Shown here piece after piece: positions 8,382-15,509 of a DNA stretch of 39,571 bases. Source of the DNA: a virus; IMG/VR virus record IMGVR_UViG_3300031227_000006, positions 1-39,571 of that record. One strand, 5' to 3'. A model generated the notes under the pieces. It was not told the DNA's origin and searched no databases. It saw only the letters and a program-made list of their open reading frames with translations. A program made the translations under genes and the position numbers. How positions within the stretch are numbered: position 1 is the stretch's first letter; every line of letters starts with the position of its first letter.

Positions 8382-8412
8382 TTCATACTAACTTATGCCA
8401 AATTAGTATGAA
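8382..8412. promoter_or_regulatory. 31-bp inverted repeat upstream of the late operon
   Basis: Perfect 10-bp arms TTCATACTAA and TTAGTATGAA flank an 11-bp centre and overlap the last codons of the methyltransferase gene. The distance to the -10 box (about 30 bp) fits an activator or repressor operator; a transcript hairpin is the alternative. Confidence 0.6.
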
Positions 8413-9637
8413 GCTCCACGGCCTCTATTCGCTTCCCTATCCATGCCATGACAGGCACGGCCATGCTGTTGCCTAACGCCTTGTATCGCGGCCCGTCTGC
8501 GGCTGGTTTGCCCCGGTAATTTATCAACGTGTATTCGTCCGGGAATCCCTGCAACCTCTCGCATTCAAGCGGCGTCAGTCTGCGCACTGCAAGGCTGCTT
8601 GCAACCATTGTCGTGTTGATTCCACCGTCGCCTTTGTCGCCCGAATGGGATGGGTTGGCGCGCAGCGTGTAGCCTAAATCTGAGCCAGCTATGCCTACTG
8701 GCTTATATGCAATCGCCGGGTTGCTCGATGGTGATGCTTGTAGGCTCTCGGTCATGTCTGAATTCATCGCCATCGTTTGCTGTGCTGACTTGTTCCAGCC
8801 AAATACGATTGGTTGTTCATGGTTACAGTTTAATGTCGGGCTCATATCTTTGCCCACCTCTGCCCCTGCTTGCCCGTGGGCCAACGTAACGGGTATACAA
8901 AAGTCAAGCTCATTACAGTTGCCCGCTGTCCGCGTTAATCCGCCTCCGCTTGCGGCAAGCGTCCCTGCAACGCGTGGCGTGGCTATATAAGTATCGTAGT
9001 CTTCTAAGTTGCTCGTTCCGTCACGCGCTCTAAGGCAGCGCGCAACATTTCTGGAAGCTTCTTTCCCCTCTTCGCGGCTCGGCGGAGTATTCCTGCGCAT
9101 GCTTTCGGTGTCAAAAAGAACCGCTGCGGAATTTCGCCAGTCTCCAATATTTGCGACAACGAACACACGCTTGCGTCGTTGGGCCAAACCGAAGTATTGA
9201 GCGTCCAACACTCGGTAGGCGAACCCATACCCGAGTTGCGCCAGCCCTCCAAGGAAGGCTCCAAAGTCCCGTCCGCCGTTGGATGACAGGACGCCAGGCA
9301 CATTTTCCCAGACAATCCACCTTGCGCGTAATCTTTGAGCAAGTCTAAGAAACTCAAGCGCCAGGTTTCCACGAGCGTCATCCATTCCGCCTCTGAGTCC
9401 GGCAACGGAGAAAGACTGGCAAGGTGTCCCGCCGACCAGAAGGTTAACTGGTCCGTGTTCTCTGATTGTTTCATCACTAATCCTTGTCATATCGCCCACG
9501 TTCGGTAATCCCCAGCGTTCATCCACCACCGCTGCGGGAAAGGGTTCTATCTCGCTTGTCCATGCACAGCGCCAGCCAAGCGGTTGCCATGCCGCGTGTG
9601 CTGCGCCTATGCCGTCGCATACGCTTGCGTATATCAT
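8393..9637 (-). CDS. DNA (cytosine-5) methyltransferase
   Basis: The protein has 414 residues with the C5-methyltransferase motifs in order: I, MIYASVCDGIGAA (1-13); IV, GGTPCQSFS with catalytic Cys73; VI, VWENVPG (~109-115); VIII, QRRKRVFVV; IX/X, RRLTPLECERLQGFP and YKALGNSMAVPV. The long variable region between VIII and IX (~200-340) would be the target-recognition domain. It likely protects phage DNA against host restriction. It is the last gene of the early operon and overlaps the preceding gene by 4 nt (ATGA). No cognate endonuclease is nearby. Confidence 0.95.
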   Translation of the reverse strand: MIYASVCDGIGAAHAAWQPLGWRCAWTSEIEPFPAAVVDERWGLPNVGDMTRISDETIREHGPVNLLVGGTPCQSFSVAGLRGGMDDARGNLALEFLRLAQRLRARWIVWENVPGVLSSNGGRDFGAFLGGLAQLGYGFAYRVLDAQYFGLAQRRKRVFVVANIGDWRNSAAVLFDTESMRRNTPPSREEGKEASRNVARCLRARDGTSNLEDYDTYIATPRVAGTLAASGGGLTRTAGNCNELDFCIPVTLAHGQAGAEVGKDMSPTLNCNHEQPIVFGWNKSAQQTMAMNSDMTESLQASPSSNPAIAYKPVGIAGSDLGYTLRANPSHSGDKGDGGINTTMVASSLAVRRLTPLECERLQGFPDEYTLINYRGKPAADGPRYKALGNSMAVPVMAWIGKRIEAVELHTNLA

Positions 9638-10032
9638 GCTTTCTCAGCCTTCGCGATTGCTTTTTCGATAATATCAATGTGACAATTATCGAAGTGTTCA
9701 ATATCGTTTAAACAGGTGCTTGATATGGCCTTGCATTGTGTGCATTTAAAATATGGGGAATCGTAGGTAAAGAATCGCCCCTTTTGCCCGGCCAACTTCA
9801 ACGCCTTCAACAACTCGGCATTTTGGGCCTTTAATGCTTCGGCTTCGGCAATCGCTTTGCGTTCTCTGTTATAAATATCTCTGACACACAAATACAGAAA
9901 CGTTTTTGTAACCGTGCATTGCGGCATGTTGCCGCGTTCGTCTTCCTTAACAGACCAGACGTCTCCACTGCCGTTTTTGATAAGCGACACGGCCCCTCGC
10001 TTCAACATCGTAACAACCGATTCAACCTTCAT
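9634..10032 (-). CDS. Hypothetical protein with a single CxxC motif
   Basis: The protein has 132 residues; RBS AAGGGGTGAAGT. The N-terminal ~45 residues (VVTMLKRGAVSLIKNGSGDVWSVKED) look like a small beta domain, followed by a coiled coil (ERKAIAEAEALKAQNAELLKALK) and a C-terminal segment with FKCTQCKAISSTC. No family is recognised. It overlaps the methyltransferase gene, suggesting coupled expression. Confidence 0.7.
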   Translation of the reverse strand: MKVESVVTMLKRGAVSLIKNGSGDVWSVKEDERGNMPQCTVTKTFLYLCVRDIYNRERKAIAEAEALKAQNAELLKALKLAGQKGRFFTYDSPYFKCTQCKAISSTCLNDIEHFDNCHIDIIEKAIAKAEKA

Positions 10033-10051
10033 ACTTCACCCCTTCATAAAT

Positions 10052-10117
10052 AACATCCCCGCAAGCCCAGGGCGCCAGTCCTAATATCCTTACGGATACA
10101 CGGCCTGCGAGGATGTT
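10052..10117 (-). ncRNA. Structured intergenic RNA element
   Basis: On the minus-strand RNA a 16-bp stem (10117-10102 with 10067-10052, starting AACAUCC and closing GGAUGUU) contains two G-U wobbles that would be mismatches on the plus strand. Inside it is a perfect hairpin UAUCC-GUAA-GGAUA with a GNRA tetraloop, and a GGCGCC palindrome. It fills the gap between two genes and has no T tract, so it is not an ordinary terminator. An mRNA processing site or cis-regulatory RNA is possible. Confidence 0.65.
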
Positions 10118-10121
10118 TGTT

Positions 10122-10748
10122 TCATTTGCTTGCGTCCTTGTCGTCCGTTAGCTCTTCAATCGGAACGTGTTCTTGTGCGTCGTTGGTCTTCAACCCGGCA
10201 ACGTCCAGATTAGTAGTGTCGTCTTCCGTTGATTCATAACCCATTGACCCGGCAAGATTAAGCTGATCTTCGGTCTTGACAACTGCCGGGACAAACAGCT
10301 CTGTGTGTCTGGAATCAGGCGACACCGCTTCTTCGGGCATGAACTTCGCTTGATACAGTGCAAGCATACTGTCTGCTACTGTGCCAGCCCATGCGGCGGC
10401 CTCTTGCGGAAGTATCATCAACAATGCTTCTTCTTTTTCTGGAAAGTATGCCGAACACCCTCCCGTAATCCCCGTCAATGCCGCTGAAGCATACGCACAC
10501 CATGCCTCTTGTAAATCCGGGTCTTTGATTTCCGCAAGCTTCCTGTCGGCTACTTTCATCATTTCATCTGCCGTTGCATGAGCTCGTGCGGTTGCGACTT
10601 GTGCGCTGCATACGGTTGTGATCTGGTTGTCGCCGTCAAAATGAACCAAGCTTCCCCCGTGGAGAAACCCGGTCATTGCGGCCTGGCTGAACCATATCCA
10701 CCTCGTCCGGCGGTCTTCATCGCGTGTCAATTCTTGCATTATTCCCAT
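10122..10748 (-). CDS. Hypothetical protein with two internal repeats
   Basis: The protein has 208 residues. Two ~55-residue repeats are visible: WIWFSQAAMTGFLHGGS...ATADEMMKVADRKL (~17-71) and EAWCAYASAALTGITGG...GTVADSMLALYQAKF (~81-137). The tail is acidic and likely disordered (KTEDQLNLAGSMGYESTEDD, ELTDDKDASK). RBS AAAGGAAAAACG. It sits between RusA and the structured RNA in the replication operon. The function is unknown. Confidence 0.75.
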   Translation of the reverse strand: MGIMQELTRDEDRRTRWIWFSQAAMTGFLHGGSLVHFDGDNQITTVCSAQVATARAHATADEMMKVADRKLAEIKDPDLQEAWCAYASAALTGITGGCSAYFPEKEEALLMILPQEAAAWAGTVADSMLALYQAKFMPEEAVSPDSRHTELFVPAVVKTEDQLNLAGSMGYESTEDDTTNLDVAGLKTNDAQEHVPIEELTDDKDASK

Positions 10749-10778
10749 CGTTTTTCCTTTCTGATTTGTTTGAATGAA

Positions 10779-11210
10779 TTACCAATTTACTCTGATTACT
10801 GTTCTTGGATTGTTGTTTTCTTGTCCGCAATAAAACTTTCTTGCGGTTCCGATCTTCCACACTTGCGCGTCATCGTGCCATGCTATCCCGTTCAGCGCGT
10901 CTTTTACCAGCTTAATCAGGTTGTCCAAGTCCGGCGTTTTCAGGTGCGGCCTTAGTGGGCGCGGCGTTCTTTTCCGAAAGTCCGACTTCGGACATGCGAA
11001 ATAAAACTCTACTTCAACCTCGACGGGCGCTCCTTTCGGTATGGGCTTCTTGAATTCTTGTAAAGTATAAAACCCGATAGTCTCTTCTTTCGCTTTCGTC
11101 TTGGCCGGCGTGTATGTGATCTTGTGGCCGTGCCTGTTCTTCCCCGCCCGCGCCCGCAGCTTTGATACCGGCTGCCCTGGTATGATTATTGTTTTATGCA
11201 TCTGCCGCAT
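10779..11210 (-). CDS. rusA: RusA-like Holliday junction resolvase
   Basis: The protein has 143 residues (140 if the second ATG at 11201 is used). The diagnostic segment TPDLDNLIKLVKDALNGIAWHDDAQV carries the conserved acidic residues of RusA that bind Mg2+ at the junction; the N-terminus IIIPGQPVSKLRARA is also typical. It resolves branched recombination/replication intermediates before packaging. It overlaps the preceding small gene by 8-17 nt. Confidence 0.92.
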   Translation of the reverse strand: MRQMHKTIIIPGQPVSKLRARAGKNRHGHKITYTPAKTKAKEETIGFYTLQEFKKPIPKGAPVEVEVEFYFACPKSDFRKRTPRPLRPHLKTPDLDNLIKLVKDALNGIAWHDDAQVWKIGTARKFYCGQENNNPRTVIRVNW

Positions 11211-11382
11211 CTTTCTTTTCTTGCCTGTTGAACATGGTTACTGCGTTGTTTAGGCGTTCAACCCATACCTTCATAAGTTGTATTGAGGCAAAAGCCCTCC
11301 CGCCAAGGCAACATTTTACTGCCGTTGCGTTTGTTTCCCCGTCAATACAATCGTGAAATTCAACCTTTTCAATTTCACCCAC
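11194..11382 (-). CDS. Small hypothetical protein, GTG start (62 aa)
   Basis: A GTG at 11382 is preceded by a consensus AGGAGGTGCTTT RBS, the best in the window, which fixes the start. It encodes MGEIEKVEFHDCIDGETNATAVKCC...IQLMKVWVERLNNAV. It overlaps the replication gene by 8 nt upstream and RusA downstream. No recognised domain; the C-terminal half is helical. Confidence 0.75.
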   Translation of the reverse strand: MGEIEKVEFHDCIDGETNATAVKCCLGGRAFASIQLMKVWVERLNNAVTMFNRQEKKDAADA

Positions 11383-12316
11383 AAAGCACCTCCTGTTTAA
11401 GTTTTGCGATTGCGTATGTTGTTGCGGTATCGTCTGACATTCCGGGCGCTGTTGCCTTCTCTGCTTTAAGCCGTGCTGCCTTGTCTTCTGCCGGCAGTCT
11501 ACGCCATACAAGCAGAATATCGTTTTGCTTTTGGTATGCTGTATAAGACTTCGTTTCCGGCACCCGACAATCTGCAACCTCTTTCCTGAATAAGTCCGAA
11601 TCCTTCCACGGTGTTTCGTTGCGTTTGACCCGATCAGACAATAATGCGGTAAACGATTTCTTGATAACCAAACCCGACCTGGCCACCTCCCACGCTAAAA
11701 AGATTCTGTGCTTCTCTTCCTTCGGCTTCGCATCAAAACCCGACAAGTCCTTTCTTGCGTATTTATGACCACCCGACCCCCCCTTGTTTTTAGGGGGCTT
11801 TGGGGGTTGGTCTTTTATAAGGCTATGGTTAAGGATATGGTTAAGGCTTTGGTTATGGTTATGGTGATGTAGTATACCATCGTCATCGTGTCCTGATGGT
11901 ATCCCAATACTGTCGTGATACCATGTCGATAGCATCGGATACCGTTTATGAAAGGCTTTTTTAAGCTCCGCGCATTGCGCTCTAATGTCCTTAATTATCC
12001 CATTAACGTAGTTTTTATGCACACTTCCGTCATCGGTAAACCCGGTCCGTTTTGCTCTGCCAACCACCCAATAAGTATGCTTTTCAAACCACTTAACCTT
12101 ATCGCCGATCTCAATCTTGGCCTTTTCTATCTGGTCTAACGTCAAACGCGACTCAGCAGCCATAATGCGCTTGCTAACGGTGCCAGTCCCCGTAAGCCCA
12201 TTACTGTGGTCATTCAGTAGAAGATACGTATACAGGTGCATTGCTTCCAATCCCCACCCATCCAGGTCTGGATCGGAATAGATTCCCGTTTGTATGCTAA
12301 CGTGTCTACCCGACAT
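11375..12316 (-). CDS. Replication initiator / replisome organiser-like protein
   Basis: The protein has 313 residues. The N-terminal ~110 residues (GWGLEAMHLYTYLLLNDHSNGLTG...RLTLDQIEKAKIEI...VVGRAKRTG) match the pattern of phage replisome-organiser/winged-helix initiators. The middle is a low-complexity His/Asn stretch (HHHNHNQSLNHILNH) then PPKPPKNKGG, encoded by iteron-like DNA. The C-terminal ~120 residues are charged and helical (SFTALLSDRVKRNETPW, YQKQNDILLVWRRLPAEDKAAR). RBS GAGGGGTAACA. It probably binds the origin within its own gene and recruits the host helicase. No DnaC-type Walker motif is seen. Confidence 0.75.
   Translation of the reverse strand: MSGRHVSIQTGIYSDPDLDGWGLEAMHLYTYLLLNDHSNGLTGTGTVSKRIMAAESRLTLDQIEKAKIEIGDKVKWFEKHTYWVVGRAKRTGFTDDGSVHKNYVNGIIKDIRAQCAELKKAFHKRYPMLSTWYHDSIGIPSGHDDDGILHHHNHNQSLNHILNHSLIKDQPPKPPKNKGGSGGHKYARKDLSGFDAKPKEEKHRIFLAWEVARSGLVIKKSFTALLSDRVKRNETPWKDSDLFRKEVADCRVPETKSYTAYQKQNDILLVWRRLPAEDKAARLKAEKATAPGMSDDTATTYAIAKLKQEVLCG
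11824..11866. repeat. Iteron-like repeats, candidate replication origin
   Basis: Four TATGGT(T/G) heptamers and one TTTGGTT variant at 11824, 11836, 11848, 11854 and 11860 (plus strand), spaced in multiples of 6 bp inside the initiator gene. Next to them, 11771-11810 holds a C-run/G-run segment able to pair. This resembles lambda-O-type origins embedded in the initiator gene. Confidence 0.6.
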
Positions 12317-12554
12317 TGTTACCCCTCAACTCTGCAAGCTCTTTTCTTGTTTCCTTGTTTTGAGATACGAGAGAATTTTCAATTATGCGGCTATATTGAT
12401 CAATTCGTTTCATTGCATCTAAAAGTCCACTTAGCGTTTCCAACAATTCCAGTGCCTTTTCGTGTGGCCTTTGGTTGGCAAAGAGCGAATCAAGATACAT
12501 TTGTTTATAATCCGGAAGGTGTTCCGCGTCCGATGATGGCTTGTAGTCTGGCAT
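12306..12554 (-). CDS. Small coiled-coil protein, paralogue of the protein at 13069
   Basis: 82 residues from ATG 12554 (RBS GAGGGGGTAACA); an upstream ATG at 12605 lacks a site. The segment YLDSLFANQRPHEKALELL (~19-37) is nearly the same as YLDSLFTNQRPHEKALFLL in the protein at 13069..13335, so the two are paralogues from a local duplication with one gene between them. The rest is a charged coiled coil. It overlaps the initiator start by 11 nt. The function is unknown; accessory replication role possible from context. Confidence 0.75.
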   Translation of the reverse strand: MPDYKPSSDAEHLPDYKQMYLDSLFANQRPHEKALELLETLSGLLDAMKRIDQYSRIIENSLVSQNKETRKELAELRGNNVG

Positions 12555-12565
12555 TGTTACCCCCT

Positions 12566-13072
12566 CTATAAATGCTGTTCTGCCTCGAATTCGGCCTGCG
12601 ACCAATCTTCGCCTTCTCTGAATATCTCATTGCGGTATTTGTTTTCAACAAAAGGCAGCGCGTCTTTGTCTATCGTTTCTACAAGTTTCGCCATACAGCA
12701 CCACATTGTTTGAAAATCTTGTGATGGCTTAACCAGCCGCGACACCCACTTGGCGCCCATCATTATCGCAAACCCGAAAGTTTCGCTGTTCGGGTCATAG
12801 ATATATAGATAGTCTTCCGTCTCTGCTAAGATTTTATATGGTGGTTTTTTCTTCACAACCTTGTGAGTCAATCTGTCGTTTTTTACATTCAGACGCCGGA
12901 TAACATCCGACGCCACCATCAAAGCCCTTTCAAGTAGCTCACTATTCGTCATCCCGACTGTATAATTTCTTGTCCATTTCCCGTTAATCGTTCCCTCTAT
13001 CTCAATCTTGCCGTCGTCGATAAAGACCCGATTGTTCCCGTCGTTGTATAGGTCTGTCTTTGCTTCGCTCAT
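12566..13072 (-). CDS. Hypothetical protein related to the 245-aa protein at 14758
   Basis: The protein has 168 residues. The N-terminal half (DGNNRVFIDDGKIEIEGTINGKWTRNYTVG, then ELLERALMVASDVIRRLN) resembles the repeated domain in the protein at 14758..15495, a strand pair ending in GxW followed by a helix with a leucine pattern. The C-terminal half contains YLYIYDPNSETFGFAIMMG and two adjacent Cys. It overlaps the next upstream gene by 4 nt (ATGA). No named family. Confidence 0.7.
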   Translation of the reverse strand: MSEAKTDLYNDGNNRVFIDDGKIEIEGTINGKWTRNYTVGMTNSELLERALMVASDVIRRLNVKNDRLTHKVVKKKPPYKILAETEDYLYIYDPNSETFGFAIMMGAKWVSRLVKPSQDFQTMWCCMAKLVETIDKDALPFVENKYRNEIFREGEDWSQAEFEAEQHL

Positions 13073-13335
13073 TGTTTAACCCTCAATTTTACGTTTTCGA
13101 GTTTCAGTCGTTTTATTTCCGATTCCAGGAACTTGCTGTATCGTTGTTCGCTTTGGTGAACGTTTTTATATGCGTCGATAGTCGAGTTGTTCTGTTCGGC
13201 TTCGGCTTTAAACGCGGTAATAAGCCCTTGCAGAATGCCCAACAAAAAGAGCGCCTTTTCGTGCGGTCGCTGGTTGGTAAACAGCGAATCAAGATATACC
13301 TGTCTATAATCCATTGTTGGTTCTGACTCTGGCAT
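13069..13335 (-). CDS. Small coiled-coil protein, paralogue of the protein at 12306
   Basis: 88 residues. MDYRQVYLDSLFTNQRPHEKA near the N-terminus is shared with the 82-aa protein at 12306; the C-terminal half is a long coiled coil (YSKFLESEIKRLKLENVKLRVKQ-type heptads). Its start overlaps the previous stop (TAATG). Function unknown. Confidence 0.75.
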   Translation of the reverse strand: MPESEPTMDYRQVYLDSLFTNQRPHEKALFLLGILQGLITAFKAEAEQNNSTIDAYKNVHQSEQRYSKFLESEIKRLKLENVKLRVKQ

Positions 13336-13679
13336 TACTTCGCCGCCCCATATGCGAACCGCAACGCGTCGATTGTTTTGTTTTTCTTTGTGATCACGCC
13401 GCGCAGGGCTGCGTTTGAGCGTTTAAGTTCTTTGGCACAATCCCGGTGTTTGTCACGCGATCCCAGCACCTCATAATATTCAGTGAGCCGCGCGCTTATA
13501 ACGCCCTGCATATTTTCACGAACTATTTCAGACTTTGCCTTTACGAAGATTCGCGCGTGTCCGTTCGGACAATAGAAAGTTTTCTTCTTTCCTTCTTCCC
13601 GGCATTCATTCAGGAATTCAGCCGGAAGACTGTATTCAATGCCACATTCCCCGCATACCATTCTTGTCATGTCCGCCAT
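13335..13679 (-). CDS. Small zinc-ribbon / coiled-coil protein
   Basis: 114 residues from ATG 13679, which overlaps the upstream TGA (TGATG) and has AGGGG upstream. The N-terminal zinc-ribbon is CGECGIEYSLP...CREEGKKKTFYCPNGHARIFV (CxxC...CxxxH/C type), followed by a basic helix ending KNKTIDALRFAYGAAK. This layout is common in small phage proteins of unknown function. Confidence 0.75.
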   Translation of the reverse strand: MADMTRMVCGECGIEYSLPAEFLNECREEGKKKTFYCPNGHARIFVKAKSEIVRENMQGVISARLTEYYEVLGSRDKHRDCAKELKRSNAALRGVITKKNKTIDALRFAYGAAK

Positions 13680-13927
13680 CAGTTCCCCTTCGCTTTTATC
13701 TTCATGCGTTCCCAATGCTTATACAATTCTGCCTTTGTTACCTTGTATGTCCTGATCCGCGTGTCTTTGTATTTCTGCCAGCCGTATTGTATAACCCATC
13801 CATCCTTGATAAGCTCGTTAATCCTGCTTGCCAGCCTTGCCGCGAACTTTACATTTACACGAGTCAGAACACGACCCGCCAGCAACAGCCTCAAGATTCT
13901 TTGCTTCTGTGTCAGTGCTTTTGGCAT
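13679..13927 (-). CDS. Winged-helix DNA-binding protein
   Basis: 82 residues from ATG 13927, chosen because TGAGGGGATTGAAA precedes it. It resembles the small phage helix-turn-helix family with a QKERIL...LxAR(I)xELxxxGxxI pattern: QKQRILRLLLAGRVLTRVNV, ARLASRINELIKDGWVIQYGW and a wing KYKDTRIRTYKVT. It overlaps the neighbouring gene at 13818..14153 by 110 nt in another frame, which is unusually long for this genome. Confidence 0.75.
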   Translation of the reverse strand: MPKALTQKQRILRLLLAGRVLTRVNVKFAARLASRINELIKDGWVIQYGWQKYKDTRIRTYKVTKAELYKHWERMKIKAKGN

Positions 13928-14153
13928 TTTCAATCCCCTCAGATTTACCATTTAGAAAATCGTTGCACCCGTCAAATATAGTTTTTGCGAACTTTCGCCC
14001 CTTGAATATAAACACGCTGTGATTCATTTGTGCGATTGTGTTCAGCCCACGCATTGTGTGTTCCACAATGGCCTCGGCAGAAGCAACCCGATCAACCAGC
14101 TTTTCGATTTTTGCGTCTTTCTCCTCGAGGCCCGCGAGAAGAACTTCTTTCAT
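13818..14153 (-). CDS. Coiled-coil protein, probably the downstream part of a gene split by a TGA
   Basis: 111 residues from ATG 14153. The N-terminus is a coiled coil (LLAGLEEKDAKIEKLVDRVASAEAIVEH split over ~5-32), and the end is a Cys-rich basic tail GGSCSDSCKCKVRGKAGK. The same frame is open upstream through KHKFNKLAEFGNK to a TGA at 14193 and then through the 30-aa gene at 14193..14285, so the two are likely halves of one ~154-residue protein. Upstream signal for ATG 14153 is weak (CGGAAAC). Function unknown. Confidence 0.6.
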   Translation of the reverse strand: MKEVLLAGLEEKDAKIEKLVDRVASAEAIVEHTMRGLNTIAQMNHSVFIFKGRKFAKTIFDGCNDFLNGKSEGIENAKSTDTEAKNLEAVAGGSCSDSCKCKVRGKAGKQD

Positions 14154-14192
14154 CTTGTTTCCGAATTCTGCCAGTTTATTAAACTTATGCTT

Positions 14193-14285
14193 TCAGTTCT
14201 CCGCGTTGGCTTGCAGTTCGCCGATTAGTGCCGCGTCTTCAAGGGCTCGTTTATGGTAGTAGTCCATCCCTTTTGATTCATCCAT
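14193..14285 (-). CDS. 30-aa upstream part of a TGA-interrupted coiled-coil gene
   Basis: ATG 14285 has a strong GGGGAAAGAGG site. The peptide MDESKGMDYYHKRALEDAAL...QANAEN stops at TGA 14193, but the same frame continues as a similar helical sequence into the 111-aa gene. Replacing TGA by TGG (Trp) would give one continuous coiled coil. It may be a nonsense mutation with downstream re-initiation, a recoded stop, or a base error. Confidence 0.6.
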   Translation of the reverse strand: MDESKGMDYYHKRALEDAALIGELQANAEN

Positions 14286-14445
14286 CCTCTTTCCCCTCAT
14301 TCAAAACTATTGCCAGTGCTTTGCGTTCTGCTTCTGCGCGTGTTAGCTTGCCGTGGTATTCCATAATCCCGGCGCGCTCTTCGTATGTCTCGCGCTGCGC
14401 GGCTGTCAGGTTTGCAAGCGCTTTTTTAAAATCAATGCCGTTCAT
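14278..14445 (-). CDS. Small helical protein (55 aa)
   Basis: ATG 14445 overlaps the upstream TGA (TGATG). The protein runs MNGIDFKKALANLTAAQRETYEERAG...LTRAEAERKALAIVLNEGKEDG. It is helical with no recognised family. Its end overlaps the start of the 30-aa gene by 8 nt. Confidence 0.7.
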   Translation of the reverse strand: MNGIDFKKALANLTAAQRETYEERAGIMEYHGKLTRAEAERKALAIVLNEGKEDG

Positions 14446-14753
14446 CAGTTGCCGAACCCTTCATCGCACATCGGACAATACGCATACGCTTCTTCTTCCT
14501 GCCGATCCATATACGATATTGGAATTTCCGTTTGCGGTTTTGGCGGAAGCATGTCTTTTATTTCGTGTAGGATAGCGGCTTTGAATTCTGCCAAGTCTCT
14601 CCTTGTGACGGGTCTCGCCATCTTTAACCGGGTTTGTTCTTTTTCAAAGTATTTGTGGGCGCAGTCTTCATCGCAAAATATCAACTCATTCATTTTAAAG
14701 AAGGCGTTTTTCTGAAGCCTTTGCCCACACTCAAGACAACAAATCTCTGGCAT
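14445..14753 (-). CDS. Small protein with two Cys pairs (zinc finger)
   Basis: 102 residues. N-terminal CCLECGQRLQKN...ELIFCDEDCAHKYFEKE (treble-clef/MYM-like zinc site with CxxC, CxxxC), a helical middle (TRRDLAEFKAAILHEIKDML), and C-terminal YCPMCDEGFGN. It resembles small phage zinc-finger proteins; no specific function. Translationally coupled to the downstream 55-aa gene. Confidence 0.75.
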   Translation of the reverse strand: MPEICCLECGQRLQKNAFFKMNELIFCDEDCAHKYFEKEQTRLKMARPVTRRDLAEFKAAILHEIKDMLPPKPQTEIPISYMDRQEEEAYAYCPMCDEGFGN

Positions 14754-14757
14754 CGCT

Positions 14758-15495
14758 TTATCCCCGTTCCTTCAGTGCTGCCGTCAAGTTTTCGATGATT
14801 TTCAATGCCCGGTCCTGTATCGCCAGGTGTTCTTGAAACCGTGCCGCGTCCGATTGCGCCATTGCCGTTTGCATGTTCATCATCGTTACCTTAAGCGCCT
14901 TGTTTTCCTTGCGCAGTTCGCTGGAAGTTAAAGCCACGTCAAGATGTCTTTGCAAATTCTGGATAGTAACCCGATAGGCTGCGTTTTCTTTCGCCAGTTT
15001 ATCGTTGGTGCTCCCCGCACCGTCTTGATTCGCTATCGCGGCTTGTTCGTCTTCCTTCAGCTTTGCGATAACGTGCTTCTCAAAAGCCTCGTTGAGAATC
15101 TTTATTAAATGTATGTATGTCTGTGGCCGAAGAACTTCTCTTTTCCATTCGCCTTCAACCTCTATTTCCGACCAATAAACGCCATCTTTTTTCACCACCC
15201 TTACTTCGTTATCTCTTACGGCCTGGCATAATTGGCCCCCCATGCTGTCGCTAATCCCCTTTGCAACGTCCCCATCAGAGACAACGCCGGTCTTCAGCTT
15301 TGCCAACTTCTCTTTGTATCCGCGATCCCGCGCATTAAGAATCGCGTTAAGTCTTCGGATCAACATTAGGTATTCATGTGGTGTAAGCTCTGCCTCTTCC
15401 CACCCATCCCCGAGAAGTCTTTCGGAACAAATCTTGTCACCTTCCATCATAATCCTCGTGTTTTCCTCCAACACAACCAAGCCTTGTTCACTCAT
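14758..15495 (-). CDS. Hypothetical protein with a duplicated domain and coiled coil
   Basis: The protein has 245 residues. Two related units are visible: GDKICSERLLGDGWEEAELTP then HEYLMLIRRLNAILNA (~19-56), and KDGVYWSEIEVEGEWKREVL then TYIHLIKILNEAFEK (~102-141). A related unit occurs in the protein at 12566. The C-terminal ~80 residues form a coiled coil (TNDKLAKENAAYRVTIQNLQ and onward). It follows the SSB-like gene in the replication operon. A binding partner role is possible; no family recognised. Confidence 0.72.
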   Translation of the reverse strand: MSEQGLVVLEENTRIMMEGDKICSERLLGDGWEEAELTPHEYLMLIRRLNAILNARDRGYKEKLAKLKTGVVSDGDVAKGISDSMGGQLCQAVRDNEVRVVKKDGVYWSEIEVEGEWKREVLRPQTYIHLIKILNEAFEKHVIAKLKEDEQAAIANQDGAGSTNDKLAKENAAYRVTIQNLQRHLDVALTSSELRKENKALKVTMMNMQTAMAQSDAARFQEHLAIQDRALKIIENLTAALKERG

Positions 15496-15509
15496 TTTCC
15501 CCTCACTTT

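Noticed and set aside
11194-11577. Longer 127-aa frame upstream of RusA
   Set aside because: It would overlap the replication gene by 200 nt; the GTG at 11382 with AGGAGGT explains the real start.
14193-14195. Genome-wide TGA reassignment to Trp
   Set aside because: TGA ends several genes at coupled stop/start overlaps (for example 21406, 14278 and 32391), so it is a normal stop here.
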